Source: Clostridia bacterium (GTDB taxonomy: Bacteria; Bacillota; Clostridia; UBA1381). Taken from it: 41,991 bases of DNA. The translations under genes were made by a program, and so were the position numbers. Shown in pieces: positions 29,677 through 36,713 of this stretch (the stretch's first letter is position 1; every line of letters starts with the position of its first letter). The notes beneath the pieces are model-generated. The model saw nothing but the letters and a program-made list of their open reading frames with translations. It was not told the origin of the DNA and did not search any database. The stretch spans positions 1 through 41,991 of the forward strand of contig CAAEKO010000007.1 in NCBI GenBank assembly GCA_900756545.1, read 5' to 3'.

Positions 29677-29787
29677 AAAGAAGCGGCGTTCGTTCCCACG
29701 AAGAACCCGCCGCTTCACTCAAAACAGCACAGCCAGCCGAAGCTGGTGTACATAAATATAATACACTATGTTTACCAATATGGCAAG
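29656..29787 (+). repeat. Non-coding repeat module, copy 1 (3' region of RHH gene 1)
   Basis: This 132-bp block is repeated at 30042-30167 with about 90% identity and a net 6-bp size difference. It covers the last codons of the RHH gene, a strong hairpin (GAAGCGGC 29680-29687 / GCCGCTTC 29709-29716), a small hairpin (CCAGC-CGAA-GCTGG, 29733-29746) and an AT-rich element in which GTGTA and TACAC flank 11 bp (29746-29766). The hairpins lack T-runs, so they are not classical terminators. Confidence 0.9.
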
Positions 29788-29811
29788 TACTTTGTACATA
29801 ATAAAAAAGAC

Positions 29812-29840
29812 TTGACATTTGTGGTTACGTGTGATATATT
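29812..29840 (+). promoter_or_regulatory. Promoter of the second ribbon-helix-helix gene
   Basis: TTGACA (29812-29817), 17-nt spacer, TATATT (29835-29840). A 6-bp inverted repeat ACAAGA / TCTTGT (29851-29864) follows just downstream and could be an operator or an mRNA hairpin next to the ribosome site. Confidence 0.85.
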
Positions 29841-29882
29841 ATATGTAGTTACAAGAACTCTTGTTCCAAGGGAGGTGATGGT

Positions 29883-30062
29883 GTGGGGGACAAGAAGAAA
29901 ATGGGTCGTCCAACGGATAATCCCAAAAACAAAGTTGTACGTCTGCGTGTGGATGATGATACAGATTCCAAACTGAATTTTTGCTGTGAAAAGCTGCAAA
30001 AATCCAAGTCAGATGTGATCCGGCAGGGAATTGATCAGATTTATGACGACCTAAAAAAGTAA
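29883..30062 (+). CDS. Ribbon-helix-helix DNA-binding protein, copy 2
   Basis: A 59-residue paralogue of the preceding RHH protein. It begins with MGDKKKMGRPTDNP, then the beta strand (KVVRLRVD) and helices (DTDSKLNFCCEKLQ; KSKSDVIRQGIDQIYDDLKK). The start is GTG 29883, 7 nt after GGAGG in AAGGGAGGTG (29868-29877); an ATG at 29878 is out of frame and a later in-frame ATG (29901) would leave a poor spacing. Its C-terminal coding sequence, together with the following non-coding block, is part of the duplicated module, so the two genes arose by a tandem duplication and then diverged in the N-terminal half. Confidence 0.85.
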   Translation: MGDKKKMGRPTDNPKNKVVRLRVDDDTDSKLNFCCEKLQKSKSDVIRQGIDQIYDDLKK

Positions 30063-30167
30063 AAAGAAGCGGCGTTCCCACGAAGAACCTGCCGCTTCCT
30101 ATAAGCACACAGCCAGCCGAAGCTGGTGTACATAAATATTATACACTATGTTTACCAATTTGGCAAG
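30042..30167 (+). repeat. Non-coding repeat module, copy 2 (3' region of RHH gene 2)
   Basis: Near-copy of 29656-29787, with the same hairpin GAAGCGGC (30066-30073) / GCCGCTTC (30091-30098), the same CCAGC-CGAA-GCTGG hairpin and the same GTGTA-N11-TACAC element. Similarity stops abruptly at 30167 after TGGCAAG, the same point as in copy 1. Confidence 0.9.
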
Positions 30168-30203
30168 AGGGCTGTGCAAATAATTTTGGAAGTATGTTTT
30201 ATT

Positions 30204-30476
30204 ATGGAAAAAATTTATGATGAATTGGTGAACAAAATGCTGGAGCAAGCTCGCCAGGATTACAGCAAAACAACAGAAGCGGCCTTATATTGGAATCCGG
30301 TAAGCGAATTGGAACAAGAATTTGCAGATATTCTGCGGCCGGCGGAGCGAAAATTTGTTGAGGAAGAATACCTCCCTATGGCAGATAAAGCGGCAGAACG
30401 TCAGGAGGCCTGGGTCTATCGGCGGGGATTTTTAGACTGCATTAATATATTGAAGCATTTTGGTATTTTGGCATAA
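30204..30476 (+). CDS. 90-residue helical protein, unknown (possibly DUF6809-like)
   Basis: The predicted product is soluble and all-helical: an N-terminal EKIYDELVNKMLEQARQDYSK, a middle LEQEFADILRPAERKFVEEEYL, and a C-terminal AERQEAWVYRRGFLDCINILKHFGI. The final pattern (aromatic-x-x-GF-x-x-hydrophobic) recalls small clostridial/phage hypothetical proteins such as DUF6809, but I am not sure. ATG 30204 is preceded by GGAAG (30188-30192), 11 nt away; an in-frame ATG at 30126 lies inside the repeat module. It shares the repeat-bounded patch with the two RHH genes and could be a target or partner, though no direct evidence shows this. Confidence 0.6.
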   Translation: MEKIYDELVNKMLEQARQDYSKTTEAALYWNPVSELEQEFADILRPAERKFVEEEYLPMADKAAERQEAWVYRRGFLDCINILKHFGILA

Positions 30477-30507
30477 AAAAATAGACTCCTATAGGAGTCT
30501 ATTTTTT
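30476..30507. terminator. Bidirectional terminator between the unknown gene and the P-type ATPase gene
   Basis: Perfect 14-bp stem 30476-30489 / 30494-30507 with a TATA loop and A/T runs at both ends. It overlaps the stop codons of both convergent genes. Confidence 0.9.
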
Positions 30508-32491
30508 ATTGGTGCACAACCATGGCCCGAATCGAATTTAAAACAGCGATCAGCGTTACGCCCACATCCGCGAAAATTGCCATCCACATGGTAGAAAGCC
30601 CCAGTGCGCCTAAAATCAACACCAGGACCTTAACGCCGATGGCAAAAATGATATTCTGCCAGACGATGCGCATGGTGTGTTTGGAAATCCTGATCGCCAG
30701 CGGGATTTTAGCCAGGTCGTCGGTCATGATAACCATATCTGCCGCTTCAATGGCAGAATCAGACCCTACGCCGCCCATGGCAATGCCGACGTCGGCATAG
30801 GCCAGTACAGGCGCGTCGTTGATCCCGTCGCCGGCAAAGGCGGTCTTGCTGGTCTGCTGCAGCTTTTCTATCTGTGCCACCTTATCCTGGGGAAGAAGCT
30901 CCGCATACACCTCGTCAACACCGACTTCCTTGCCTACTCGGCAGGCGATGGACTGGACGTCCCCGGAAACCATGACAGTTTTCAGGCCCGCGGCCTTCAG
31001 GCGGCGGATAGAGTCTGCGCTGTTTTCCCGGATGATATCGGAAACCACGGCATAGCCGGCGTACTGTCCGTCAACCGCCATATATACGATACTAGAGGCC
31101 TCCGGCACGTCCGGGGGCGTGACGCCGTTATCCCGCATAAGCTTCCCGTTTCCAGCCAGGATGGATTTGCCGGAAACCTGTACGGAGATTCCTTTTCCGG
31201 CAATTTCCGTATAATTGGAGATCCGGGATTCATCAATAGGCGACTGTGCTGCGCTGACAATGGCCCGGCCAATGGGATGGGTGGAATAGAATTCCGCATG
31301 AACCAATAGATCCAGAAATATGGGCTTTTCGCCGTTACAACGGATTTCTGTCAAGGTAAACTGGCCTTTTGTTATCGTACCTGTTTTGTCGAAAGCAATA
31401 GTCTTGACTTTTGACAGGGCTTCAATGGCGTTGCTTCCCTTCATTAGTATTCCTTTTTTAGACGCACCGCCGATCCCGGCGAAAAAGCCCAGGGGAACGG
31501 AAACCACCAGCGCGCAGGGACAGGATACCACAAGGAAGATCATGGCCCGGTAAACCCAGGGGGCAAAATCAAAGCCGGTAAATAGGGGCGGAAAAACGGC
31601 GATCAGCGCTGCCAGCAAGACGACAATTGGCGTGTACCGTTTGGCAAAGACCGTGATAAAGCGTTCAGAACCGGATTTGCGCTGTTGGGCGTTTTCCAGC
31701 AGTTCCATGATTTTGGATACACTGGAATCCTGATAGGATTTCGTGACACGAATTTTCAGGAGTCCGGCGGTGTTGATACTTCCGCTGAGCACACTGTCGC
31801 CGGGGGAGGCCTTCCGGGGAACGGATTCGCCGGTCAGCGCTGCGGTGTCAAGATAGGATTCACCCTCGATTATCTCGCCGTCCAGCGGGATTTTTTCTCC
31901 GGCAGAAACGGCGATGACGTTGCCGACTGACACAGTCTCCGGCGCAACCTTTCGGATACCTGCCGGCGTAACCAGATTCGCGGAATCGGGACGGATATCC
32001 ATCAGGTCAGCAACGGATTTTTTGGAGCGGGATACGGCCAGGCTGGTTAGAAATTCACCGATCTGGTAGAAGAGCATGACTGCGGCGGCCTCGGGCATTT
32101 TCTGAATCACAATGGCGCCGACGGTGGCGATAGCCATGAGAAAGTTTTCGTCAAAAACAAAGCCTCTGAATAGGTTTTTTGTGGCATAAAACAAGACGTC
32201 GCAGCCTAAAATGATATAGGCGGCCGTCATGACGGCTAGCTCCGGCCAGCCGTTTAGAAACATACCTGCCGCAAAGAGAACGGCCCCGGCAAGCAAACGG
32301 CCGATCAGCAGCTTGTCACTGCCGGCGCTGTGCGCATGATCATGCCCTTCGTGGGCACAGCAGGCACAGCCATGCTCTGGGGTGTGCTGTTCATGGGAAT
32401 GACGCGCGTGATTATGCTCCGAATGGGCACAGCAGGCACAGCCATGCTCTGGGGAGCAATGTTCGTGGGAATGATGCTCATGTTCATGCAT
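30506..32491 (-). CDS. zntA: Zn2+/Cd2+/Pb2+-type P1B ATPase with His/Cys-rich N-terminal repeats
   Basis: A metal-exporting P1B-ATPase in the cytoplasmic membrane. The 661-residue protein has the ion-binding C324-P-C326 in the sixth-helix region, the phosphorylated D368 in DKTGT, the TGES actuator loop (LTGESVPRKAS), HP in STHPIGRAI and the hinge GDGINDAPVLAYADVGIAMG. Instead of a standard HMA domain, its first ~55 residues are two His/Cys-rich repeats sharing PEHGCACCAH. The CPC motif plus the operator at 32508-32535 indicates Zn/Cd/Pb rather than copper. The ATG at 32491 follows AAAGGAG on the minus strand. No ArsR-family gene is encoded nearby. Confidence 0.92.
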   Translation of the reverse strand: MHEHEHHSHEHCSPEHGCACCAHSEHNHARHSHEQHTPEHGCACCAHEGHDHAHSAGSDKLLIGRLLAGAVLFAAGMFLNGWPELAVMTAAYIILGCDVLFYATKNLFRGFVFDENFLMAIATVGAIVIQKMPEAAAVMLFYQIGEFLTSLAVSRSKKSVADLMDIRPDSANLVTPAGIRKVAPETVSVGNVIAVSAGEKIPLDGEIIEGESYLDTAALTGESVPRKASPGDSVLSGSINTAGLLKIRVTKSYQDSSVSKIMELLENAQQRKSGSERFITVFAKRYTPIVVLLAALIAVFPPLFTGFDFAPWVYRAMIFLVVSCPCALVVSVPLGFFAGIGGASKKGILMKGSNAIEALSKVKTIAFDKTGTITKGQFTLTEIRCNGEKPIFLDLLVHAEFYSTHPIGRAIVSAAQSPIDESRISNYTEIAGKGISVQVSGKSILAGNGKLMRDNGVTPPDVPEASSIVYMAVDGQYAGYAVVSDIIRENSADSIRRLKAAGLKTVMVSGDVQSIACRVGKEVGVDEVYAELLPQDKVAQIEKLQQTSKTAFAGDGINDAPVLAYADVGIAMGGVGSDSAIEAADMVIMTDDLAKIPLAIRISKHTMRIVWQNIIFAIGVKVLVLILGALGLSTMWMAIFADVGVTLIAVLNSIRAMVVHQ

Positions 32492-32507
32492 TTAAATCAA
32501 CTCCTTT

Positions 32508-32535
32508 GAATATATGAATAATTGTTCATATATTC
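32508..32535. promoter_or_regulatory. ArsR/SmtB-type operator in front of the P1B ATPase
   Basis: A perfect 28-bp inverted repeat: 11-bp arms GAATATATGAA / TTCATATATTC around a 6-bp centre, holding the core TGAA-N6-TTCA with flanking ATAT that ArsR/SmtB/CzrA family repressors bind. It begins right after the -10 of the promoter, so a bound repressor would block RNA polymerase and be released by Zn or Cd. Confidence 0.85.
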
Positions 32536-32564
32536 ATTATATGGCGAGCCACAGGATTTGTCAA
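32536..32564 (-). promoter_or_regulatory. Sigma-A promoter of the P1B ATPase
   Basis: Perfect consensus on the minus strand: TTGACA (complement of 32559-32564), 17-nt spacer, TATAAT (complement of 32536-32541). Confidence 0.93.
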
Positions 32565-32614
32565 TAGTTTTTCAAAATAATTTTGAGAAAATACTGTCTA
32601 TCTGCAGACAGGAT

Positions 32615-32641
32615 AAAAAAGAGGACTGCCATTGGCAGTCC
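32615..32641 (-). terminator. Terminator of the Cys-rich microprotein unit
   Basis: On the minus strand, GGACTGCC (complement of 32634-32641) pairs with GGCAGTCC (complement of 32623-32630) around a 3-nt loop and is followed by TCTTTTTT. It closes the minus-strand transcript of the two microprotein genes. The remaining 32642-32701 stretch holds nothing I recognise. Confidence 0.85.
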
Positions 32642-32701
32642 CCCGGTAGAGATGTTTTTTATTCAAGCGTAATTAGCTGTTAAGTATCACATTCTTAAGT
32701 A

Positions 32702-32809
32702 TTAGTCATTGCACATACAAGTAACAATAACGATGATAATCAGAACCCACAAAATCATATCCAAATCGAAACCGCATCCGAAGCCGTTTCCGCATCCGCA
32801 ATCACCCAT
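32702..32809 (-). CDS. 35-residue Gly/Cys-rich membrane microprotein (YjcZ-like)
   Basis: The protein is MGDCGCGNGFGCGFDLDM followed by one hydrophobic helix (ILWVLIIIVIVTC) and CMCND at the end; six of 35 residues are Cys. Tiny Gly-rich plus one-helix proteins of the YjcZ/sporulation-associated type look like this, though they usually have fewer Cys. AAGGAGG lies 8-9 nt before the ATG (32809) on the minus strand, which strongly supports translation. It is downstream of the 28-residue microprotein gene on the same strand and ahead of a terminator, so the two likely form one transcript. Confidence 0.75.
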   Translation of the reverse strand: MGDCGCGNGFGCGFDLDMILWVLIIIVIVTCMCND

Positions 32810-32866
32810 GGTATATGCCTCCTTTCTGATATTCAGTTGCGGCAAGCCTTATACTGGAGAGCCTTA

Positions 32867-32953
32867 CTAACAAGATTCGCCGCAAAAGCAACAGATAATA
32901 AGGATGATTATGATGATCCAAATTATCAAATCGTCTTCCAGGAACGATAACAT
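32867..32953 (-). CDS. 28-residue Cys-rich membrane microprotein
   Basis: The protein has a short acidic start (MLSFLEDD), a pure Ile/Leu/Trp helix (LIIWIIIIILII) and a Cys-rich end (CCFCGESC). It shares layout with the 35-residue neighbour: one membrane helix with a Cys cluster at the C-terminus. GAGGAGGCTG lies 9 nt before ATG 32953 on the minus strand. The 57 nt between the two genes hold the ribosome site for the next one and no terminator. Function is unknown; sporulation-linked YjcZ-like proteins are the nearest match by form. Confidence 0.65.
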   Translation of the reverse strand: MLSFLEDDLIIWIIIIILIICCFCGESC

Positions 32954-32987
32954 TTTTGATCAGCCTCCTCATTGTCTATTGTAATAA

Positions 32988-33015
32988 TATACTATGTCGG
33001 AAGGGTAAATTTGGT
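32988..33015 (-). promoter_or_regulatory. Sigma-K-like promoter of the microprotein unit
   Basis: On the minus strand, ACC (complement of 33013-33015), 16-nt spacer, CATAGTATA (complement of 32988-32996). This fits the mother-cell sigma-K consensus AC-N16/17-CATANNNTA and lies 35 bp upstream of the first microprotein. The consensus is loose, so the match is only suggestive. Confidence 0.4.
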
Positions 33016-33023
33016 AGCTTGTC

Positions 33024-33052
33024 TTGCAATTTTTTTGAAAATAATATATAAT
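33024..33052 (+). promoter_or_regulatory. Sigma-A promoter of the DUF896 gene
   Basis: TTGCAA (33024-33029), 17-nt spacer, TATAAT (33047-33052), 33 bp before the GTG start. Confidence 0.8.
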
Positions 33053-33085
33053 ACAACAATCAGGACAAGAAAGGCGGCGAGAGCT

Positions 33086-33274
33086 GTGGAGCAGAAAAAG
33101 ATTGACAGAATCAACGAGCTGGCCCGGAAATCAAAGGAAACGCCCCTGACCTCGGCGGAAAAGGCCGAACAGGCTGCACTTCGGCAGGAATATCTGGCGG
33201 CGGTGCGAAAAAATTTCCGCAGAACTCTGGAGAATATTGAGTTTGTGGATGATTCCGGAAAAAAGGGGAATTAA
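33086..33274 (+). CDS. DUF896 family protein (YnzC type)
   Basis: A 62-residue, highly charged helical protein. It contains the family core QKKIDRINELARKSKE, then LTSAEKAEQAALRQEYLAAVRKNFR, and ends with DSGKKGN. DUF896 members such as B. subtilis YnzC (SOS-regulated) are small helical-hairpin proteins of unknown function. The start is GTG 33086, 9 nt after AAGGCGG (33070-33076); an in-frame ATG at 32972 would lie upstream of the promoter. It has its own promoter and precedes the asnA promoter. Confidence 0.9.
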   Translation: MEQKKIDRINELARKSKETPLTSAEKAEQAALRQEYLAAVRKNFRRTLENIEFVDDSGKKGN

Positions 33275-33299
33275 ATAGAAAGTTTATCCTGTTTGCCTA

Positions 33300-33328
33300 T
33301 GGACAAAAAGGCGGGAATATACTATAAT
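33300..33328 (+). promoter_or_regulatory. Sigma-A promoter of asnA-asnS
   Basis: TGGACA (33300-33305), 17-nt spacer, TATAAT (33323-33328), 34 bp upstream of asnA. Confidence 0.8.
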
Positions 33329-33362
33329 AAAAGATACGAGATTTTGAAAGGACGGAGTTTAT

Positions 33363-34370
33363 ATGTCTTTTATCACACCAAAGGGCTACAGGCCCACGCT
33401 TCCCGGCAGGGAAACGGAAACAGCAATCAAGTTTATTCGGGATGCTTTCCAGCGGGAGCTCACGGAAAAATTGAATCTACAGCGGATTTCGGCGCCGCTT
33501 TTTGTACGGCCGGAAACCGGGCTGAATGATAATCTGAATGGTGTGGAAAGGCCGGTAAGCTTTGACGTGCCCGCCTTGGGCGGCGGCGTCTGCGAGATCG
33601 TGCATTCTCTGGCAAAGTGGAAGCGTATGACTCTGGGGAAATACGGCTTTGTCCCCGGCGAAGGGCTGTATACTGATATGAATGCCATCCGCCGGGATGA
33701 GGAGCTGGATAATCTTCATTCCATGTATGTGGATCAGTGGGACTGGTGCAGGGTCATCCGCCGGGAGGAAAGGTCAGAGGAAACTTTGCGGGAAACTGTC
33801 CGAATTATTTATGACGCCATCCGGCACACCCAGGAGGCAGTATCGGCAAAATATCCTGTTTTGGAAAACTGCCTGCCTGAGGAAATTTCCTTCGTGACGA
33901 CCCAAGCGCTTCTGGATATGTATCCCAGACTCTCGCCCAAGGAGCGGGAATATCGGATTGTCAAAGATAAGGGCGCGGTTTTCCTGATGCAGATCGGAGA
34001 CGTGCTTTCCAATGGGGAAAAGCATGACGGTCGAGCGCCGGACTATGACGACTGGGCGCTGAACGGTGATATTTTAGTTTACTATCCTGTGCTGGACACA
34101 GCCTTTGAGCTATCCAGTATGGGCGTTCGGGTAGACGCGGATAGTCTGCGCAGGCAGTGTGCCCAGGCGGAAGCTACGGACAGGTTGGAGCTAGAATTCC
34201 ATAAAGGGATATTGGACGAAACCCTACCCTTTACCATCGGCGGCGGGATCGGGCAGTCCCGGTTATGCATGTTTATGCTGGGTAAGGCCCACATCGGCGA
34301 AGTACAGGCCTCTGTATGGGATGAGGAAACCCTTAGGATATGTAAAGATAATGGAATCAGCTTATTATAA
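33363..34370 (+). CDS. asnA: Aspartate--ammonia ligase (ammonia-dependent asparagine synthetase)
   Basis: AsnA makes asparagine from aspartate, ammonia and ATP (AMP-forming) and shares its fold with class II tRNA synthetases. The 335-residue protein matches the family length and shows FVRPETGLNDNLNGVERPVSFDVP, GGGVCEIVHSLAKWKRM, the block GEGLYTDMNAIRRDEELDNLHS and the C-terminal FTIGGGIGQSRLCMFML (a class II motif 3). The ATG at 33363 follows AAAGGACGGAG. It lies 66 nt upstream of asnS, so the enzyme that makes asparagine and the one that charges it to tRNA are in one unit. Confidence 0.96.
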   Translation: MSFITPKGYRPTLPGRETETAIKFIRDAFQRELTEKLNLQRISAPLFVRPETGLNDNLNGVERPVSFDVPALGGGVCEIVHSLAKWKRMTLGKYGFVPGEGLYTDMNAIRRDEELDNLHSMYVDQWDWCRVIRREERSEETLRETVRIIYDAIRHTQEAVSAKYPVLENCLPEEISFVTTQALLDMYPRLSPKEREYRIVKDKGAVFLMQIGDVLSNGEKHDGRAPDYDDWALNGDILVYYPVLDTAFELSSMGVRVDADSLRRQCAQAEATDRLELEFHKGILDETLPFTIGGGIGQSRLCMFMLGKAHIGEVQASVWDEETLRICKDNGISLL

Positions 34371-34436
34371 ATTTATGAGATTTATGCAAATGTAAGAATC
34401 TCTCAATGAAATCTTGTTATAAATTTGGAGGATAGC

Positions 34437-35828
34437 ATGAAGACGATTGTTAAAAAATTATTCCGGGAAACAGACGTTTTTGGCGGCAAGGAAATCACTG
34501 TGTCCGGCTGGGTACGGACGATTCGTATATCAAAAAATTTTGGTTTTATTGAGCTGAACGACGGCAGTTTTTTTAAGAATCTGCAAATTGTGATCGAGGC
34601 AGATAAACTGGAGAATTTTACAGAGGTTTCAAAGCTGAATGTGGGCTCTGCAATTACAGCAACAGGGCTTCTAGAGCTGACGCCGGGGGCGAAACAGCCA
34701 TTTGAGCTGAAAGCCGCAGGCATAGAGATTGACGGGGCGTCTACGCCGGATTATCCTTTGCAGAAAAAGCGGCACAGTTTTGAGTATCTTCGGACGCAGG
34801 CCCATTTGCGGCCCAGAACGAATACATTCTCTGCGGTATTCCGTATGCGGTCCTTGATCGCTTTCGCCATCCACCAGTTTTTTCAGGAGCGGGGATTCGT
34901 TTATGTACACACACCGATTATTACCGCCAGCGATTGCGAGGGCGCGGGCGAAATGTTCCAGGTCACTACGCTGGATATGAGCAATCCGCCCAGAACGCCG
35001 GAGGGAGCTGTAGATTACACTAAGGACTTTTTTGGCAAAGCGGCCAACCTGACTGTCAGCGGCCAGCTTAACGTAGAAACCTATTGTATGGCTTTCCGGA
35101 ACGTATATACCTTCGGACCTACCTTTCGGGCGGAAAATTCAAATACCACCCGGCATGCCGCGGAATTCTGGATGATCGAGCCCGAAATTGCCTTTGCGGA
35201 TTTGCAGGATGATATGGAGCTGGCGGAGGACATGCTGAAATATATCATTAACTATTGTCTGGAAAACGCGCCGGAAGAAATGGAGTTTTTCAACAATTTT
35301 GTAGATAAGGGGCTTTTGGAAAGGCTCAATAATGTGGTCAGCAACAAGTTTGCCCATGTGACCTATACGGAGGCCATTGAAATCCTGCAAAAGAATAAGG
35401 ATCAATTTGAGTATCCAGTAGAATGGGGCTGTGATTTGCAGACAGAGCATGAGCGGTATCTGACGGAGGAAGTGTTTAAGCGGCCGGTTTTTGTGACGGA
35501 CTATCCCAAGGAGATTAAGGCTTTTTATATGAAGCTTAACCCAGACAAAAAAACTGTGGCGGCAGTGGACGTTTTGGTTCCCGGCATCGGGGAGATCATC
35601 GGCGGCAGCCAGCGTGAGGAAAACTACGACGTTCTTTTGGAACGGATCAAGGAGTTGGGTATGAAGCCGGAGGATTACAGCTGGTATCTGGATTTACGCA
35701 AATATGGTACGAATAAGCATGCCGGCTTTGGATTGGGCTTTGAACGGGCTGTAATGTACATTACCGGCATGAGCAACATTCGGGATGTGTTGCCGTTCCC
35801 GCGGACTGTCGGTACGGCTGAATTTTAA
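34437..35828 (+). CDS. asnS: Asparaginyl-tRNA synthetase
   Basis: A class IIb aminoacyl-tRNA synthetase of 463 residues. It has an N-terminal OB-fold anticodon domain (ITVSGWVRTIRISKNFGFIEL, residues ~17-37) and the catalytic domain with VHTPIITASDCEGAGEMF, class II motif 2 (FGPTFRAENSNTTRHAAEFWM) and motif 3 (GFGLGFERAVMYITGM). The AsnRS insertion near residues 185-200 (TPEGAVDYTKDFFGKA) distinguishes it from AspRS. ATG 34437 is 5-6 nt after GGAGG (34427-34431); an in-frame TTG at 34425 overlaps the ribosome site. The 66-nt gap after asnA has a weak GAGATT/AATCTC inverted repeat but no clear terminator. Confidence 0.97.
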   Translation: MKTIVKKLFRETDVFGGKEITVSGWVRTIRISKNFGFIELNDGSFFKNLQIVIEADKLENFTEVSKLNVGSAITATGLLELTPGAKQPFELKAAGIEIDGASTPDYPLQKKRHSFEYLRTQAHLRPRTNTFSAVFRMRSLIAFAIHQFFQERGFVYVHTPIITASDCEGAGEMFQVTTLDMSNPPRTPEGAVDYTKDFFGKAANLTVSGQLNVETYCMAFRNVYTFGPTFRAENSNTTRHAAEFWMIEPEIAFADLQDDMELAEDMLKYIINYCLENAPEEMEFFNNFVDKGLLERLNNVVSNKFAHVTYTEAIEILQKNKDQFEYPVEWGCDLQTEHERYLTEEVFKRPVFVTDYPKEIKAFYMKLNPDKKTVAAVDVLVPGIGEIIGGSQREENYDVLLERIKELGMKPEDYSWYLDLRKYGTNKHAGFGLGFERAVMYITGMSNIRDVLPFPRTVGTAEF

Positions 35829-35851
35829 TCGTTGAGAAAGAGGGCTTTGGA

Positions 35852-36649
35852 ATGCTGAAATATATTGGAATGCTGGCGGTTATGTTCCTGGCGTTTATGG
35901 TAAATGTTTGGCTGGGGGTAGTCGTAACGGTGGTTTGTTTGGGATATATACTATTTAAAGCAATACCGTCCCTGTATGCCGCCCAAGGCAACAAGGCGTT
36001 TTCACAACAGGATATGGCCGGTGCGCGCAGGTGGTACCAGAAAGCTTATGAAACCGGCAGGGCAGGCCTGAACCTGAAAACGGGCTATGCCGTCCTTTTG
36101 ATGCGGCTGAGTGATTTTGATAAAGCGGAAACCGTCCTCAATGAGATCATTCTGGATAGAAGTATTCCAAAGGATAAAAAGAATAATGCAAAACAATACC
36201 GGGCTCTGTTATATTTTAAGCTTGGGCGTCCGGAAGATGCTATAGAGGAGGCGGAGGAGCTTTTTGAGAACTTCCGTAATACCACCATGTATGGCTTACT
36301 GGGATACCTGAAGCTTGCGACAAACCAACCTATTGATGAAACACTGGATTTTTGTTTAGAAGCCTATGATTATAATGCGGATGACCGGGATATTCAGGAT
36401 AACCTTGTGCTGGCCTACTATAAAAAGGGCGACTATGAAAAAGCAAAAGAATACGCGGACACGCTGGTGGAGGCACATCCGGAATTTGTGGAGGCCGTAT
36501 ATCATAGCGCACTGATTTGCCTGGGAATGGGAAATCAAAAGCAGGCTAAGGAATATATGGGAAAAATCGGCGGCTGCAAACGAACCGGGCTGACAACGGT
36601 TTCAGAGGCAGACGTAGAAGAATTGAAAAAAACACTGGGTATGGCCTGA
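35852..36649 (+). CDS. Membrane-anchored tetratricopeptide repeat protein
   Basis: A 265-residue protein with two adjoining hydrophobic segments at the N-terminus (about residues 4-36), which anchor it in the membrane, followed by helical repeats. At least five TPR-like units are visible, e.g. GNKAFSQQDMAGARRWYQKAYE, AVLLMRLSDFDKAETVLNEI, ALLYFKLGRPEDAIEEAEELF and LAYYKKGDYEKAKEYADTL. TPR domains scaffold protein complexes; the partner is unknown. ATG 35852 starts 23 nt after asnS with no terminator between, so it may be co-transcribed, but a functional link is not evident. Confidence 0.85.
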   Translation: MLKYIGMLAVMFLAFMVNVWLGVVVTVVCLGYILFKAIPSLYAAQGNKAFSQQDMAGARRWYQKAYETGRAGLNLKTGYAVLLMRLSDFDKAETVLNEIILDRSIPKDKKNNAKQYRALLYFKLGRPEDAIEEAEELFENFRNTTMYGLLGYLKLATNQPIDETLDFCLEAYDYNADDRDIQDNLVLAYYKKGDYEKAKEYADTLVEAHPEFVEAVYHSALICLGMGNQKQAKEYMGKIGGCKRTGLTTVSEADVEELKKTLGMA

Positions 36650-36671
36650 TATGCCCGGTACGGCTTGCGCC

Positions 36672-36696
36672 TGCCCGCTGGGCGGGCGTATTTTAT
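36672..36696 (+). terminator. Probable terminator after the TPR gene
   Basis: Seven-bp stem TGCCCGC (36672-36678) / GCGGGCG (36682-36688) with a 3-nt loop, then TATTTTAT. Confidence 0.65.
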
Positions 36697-36713
36697 CGGA
36701 ATGAGGTGACGGA

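Noticed and set aside
29500..30476. Toxin-antitoxin system with RHH antitoxins
   Set aside because: No toxin-like gene overlaps or directly follows either RHH gene; the 90-residue protein has no toxin motif and its own upstream repeat region.
32594..32611. Short hairpin CTGTC / GACAG near the ATPase promoter
   Set aside because: Five-bp stem without T-run; probably chance.
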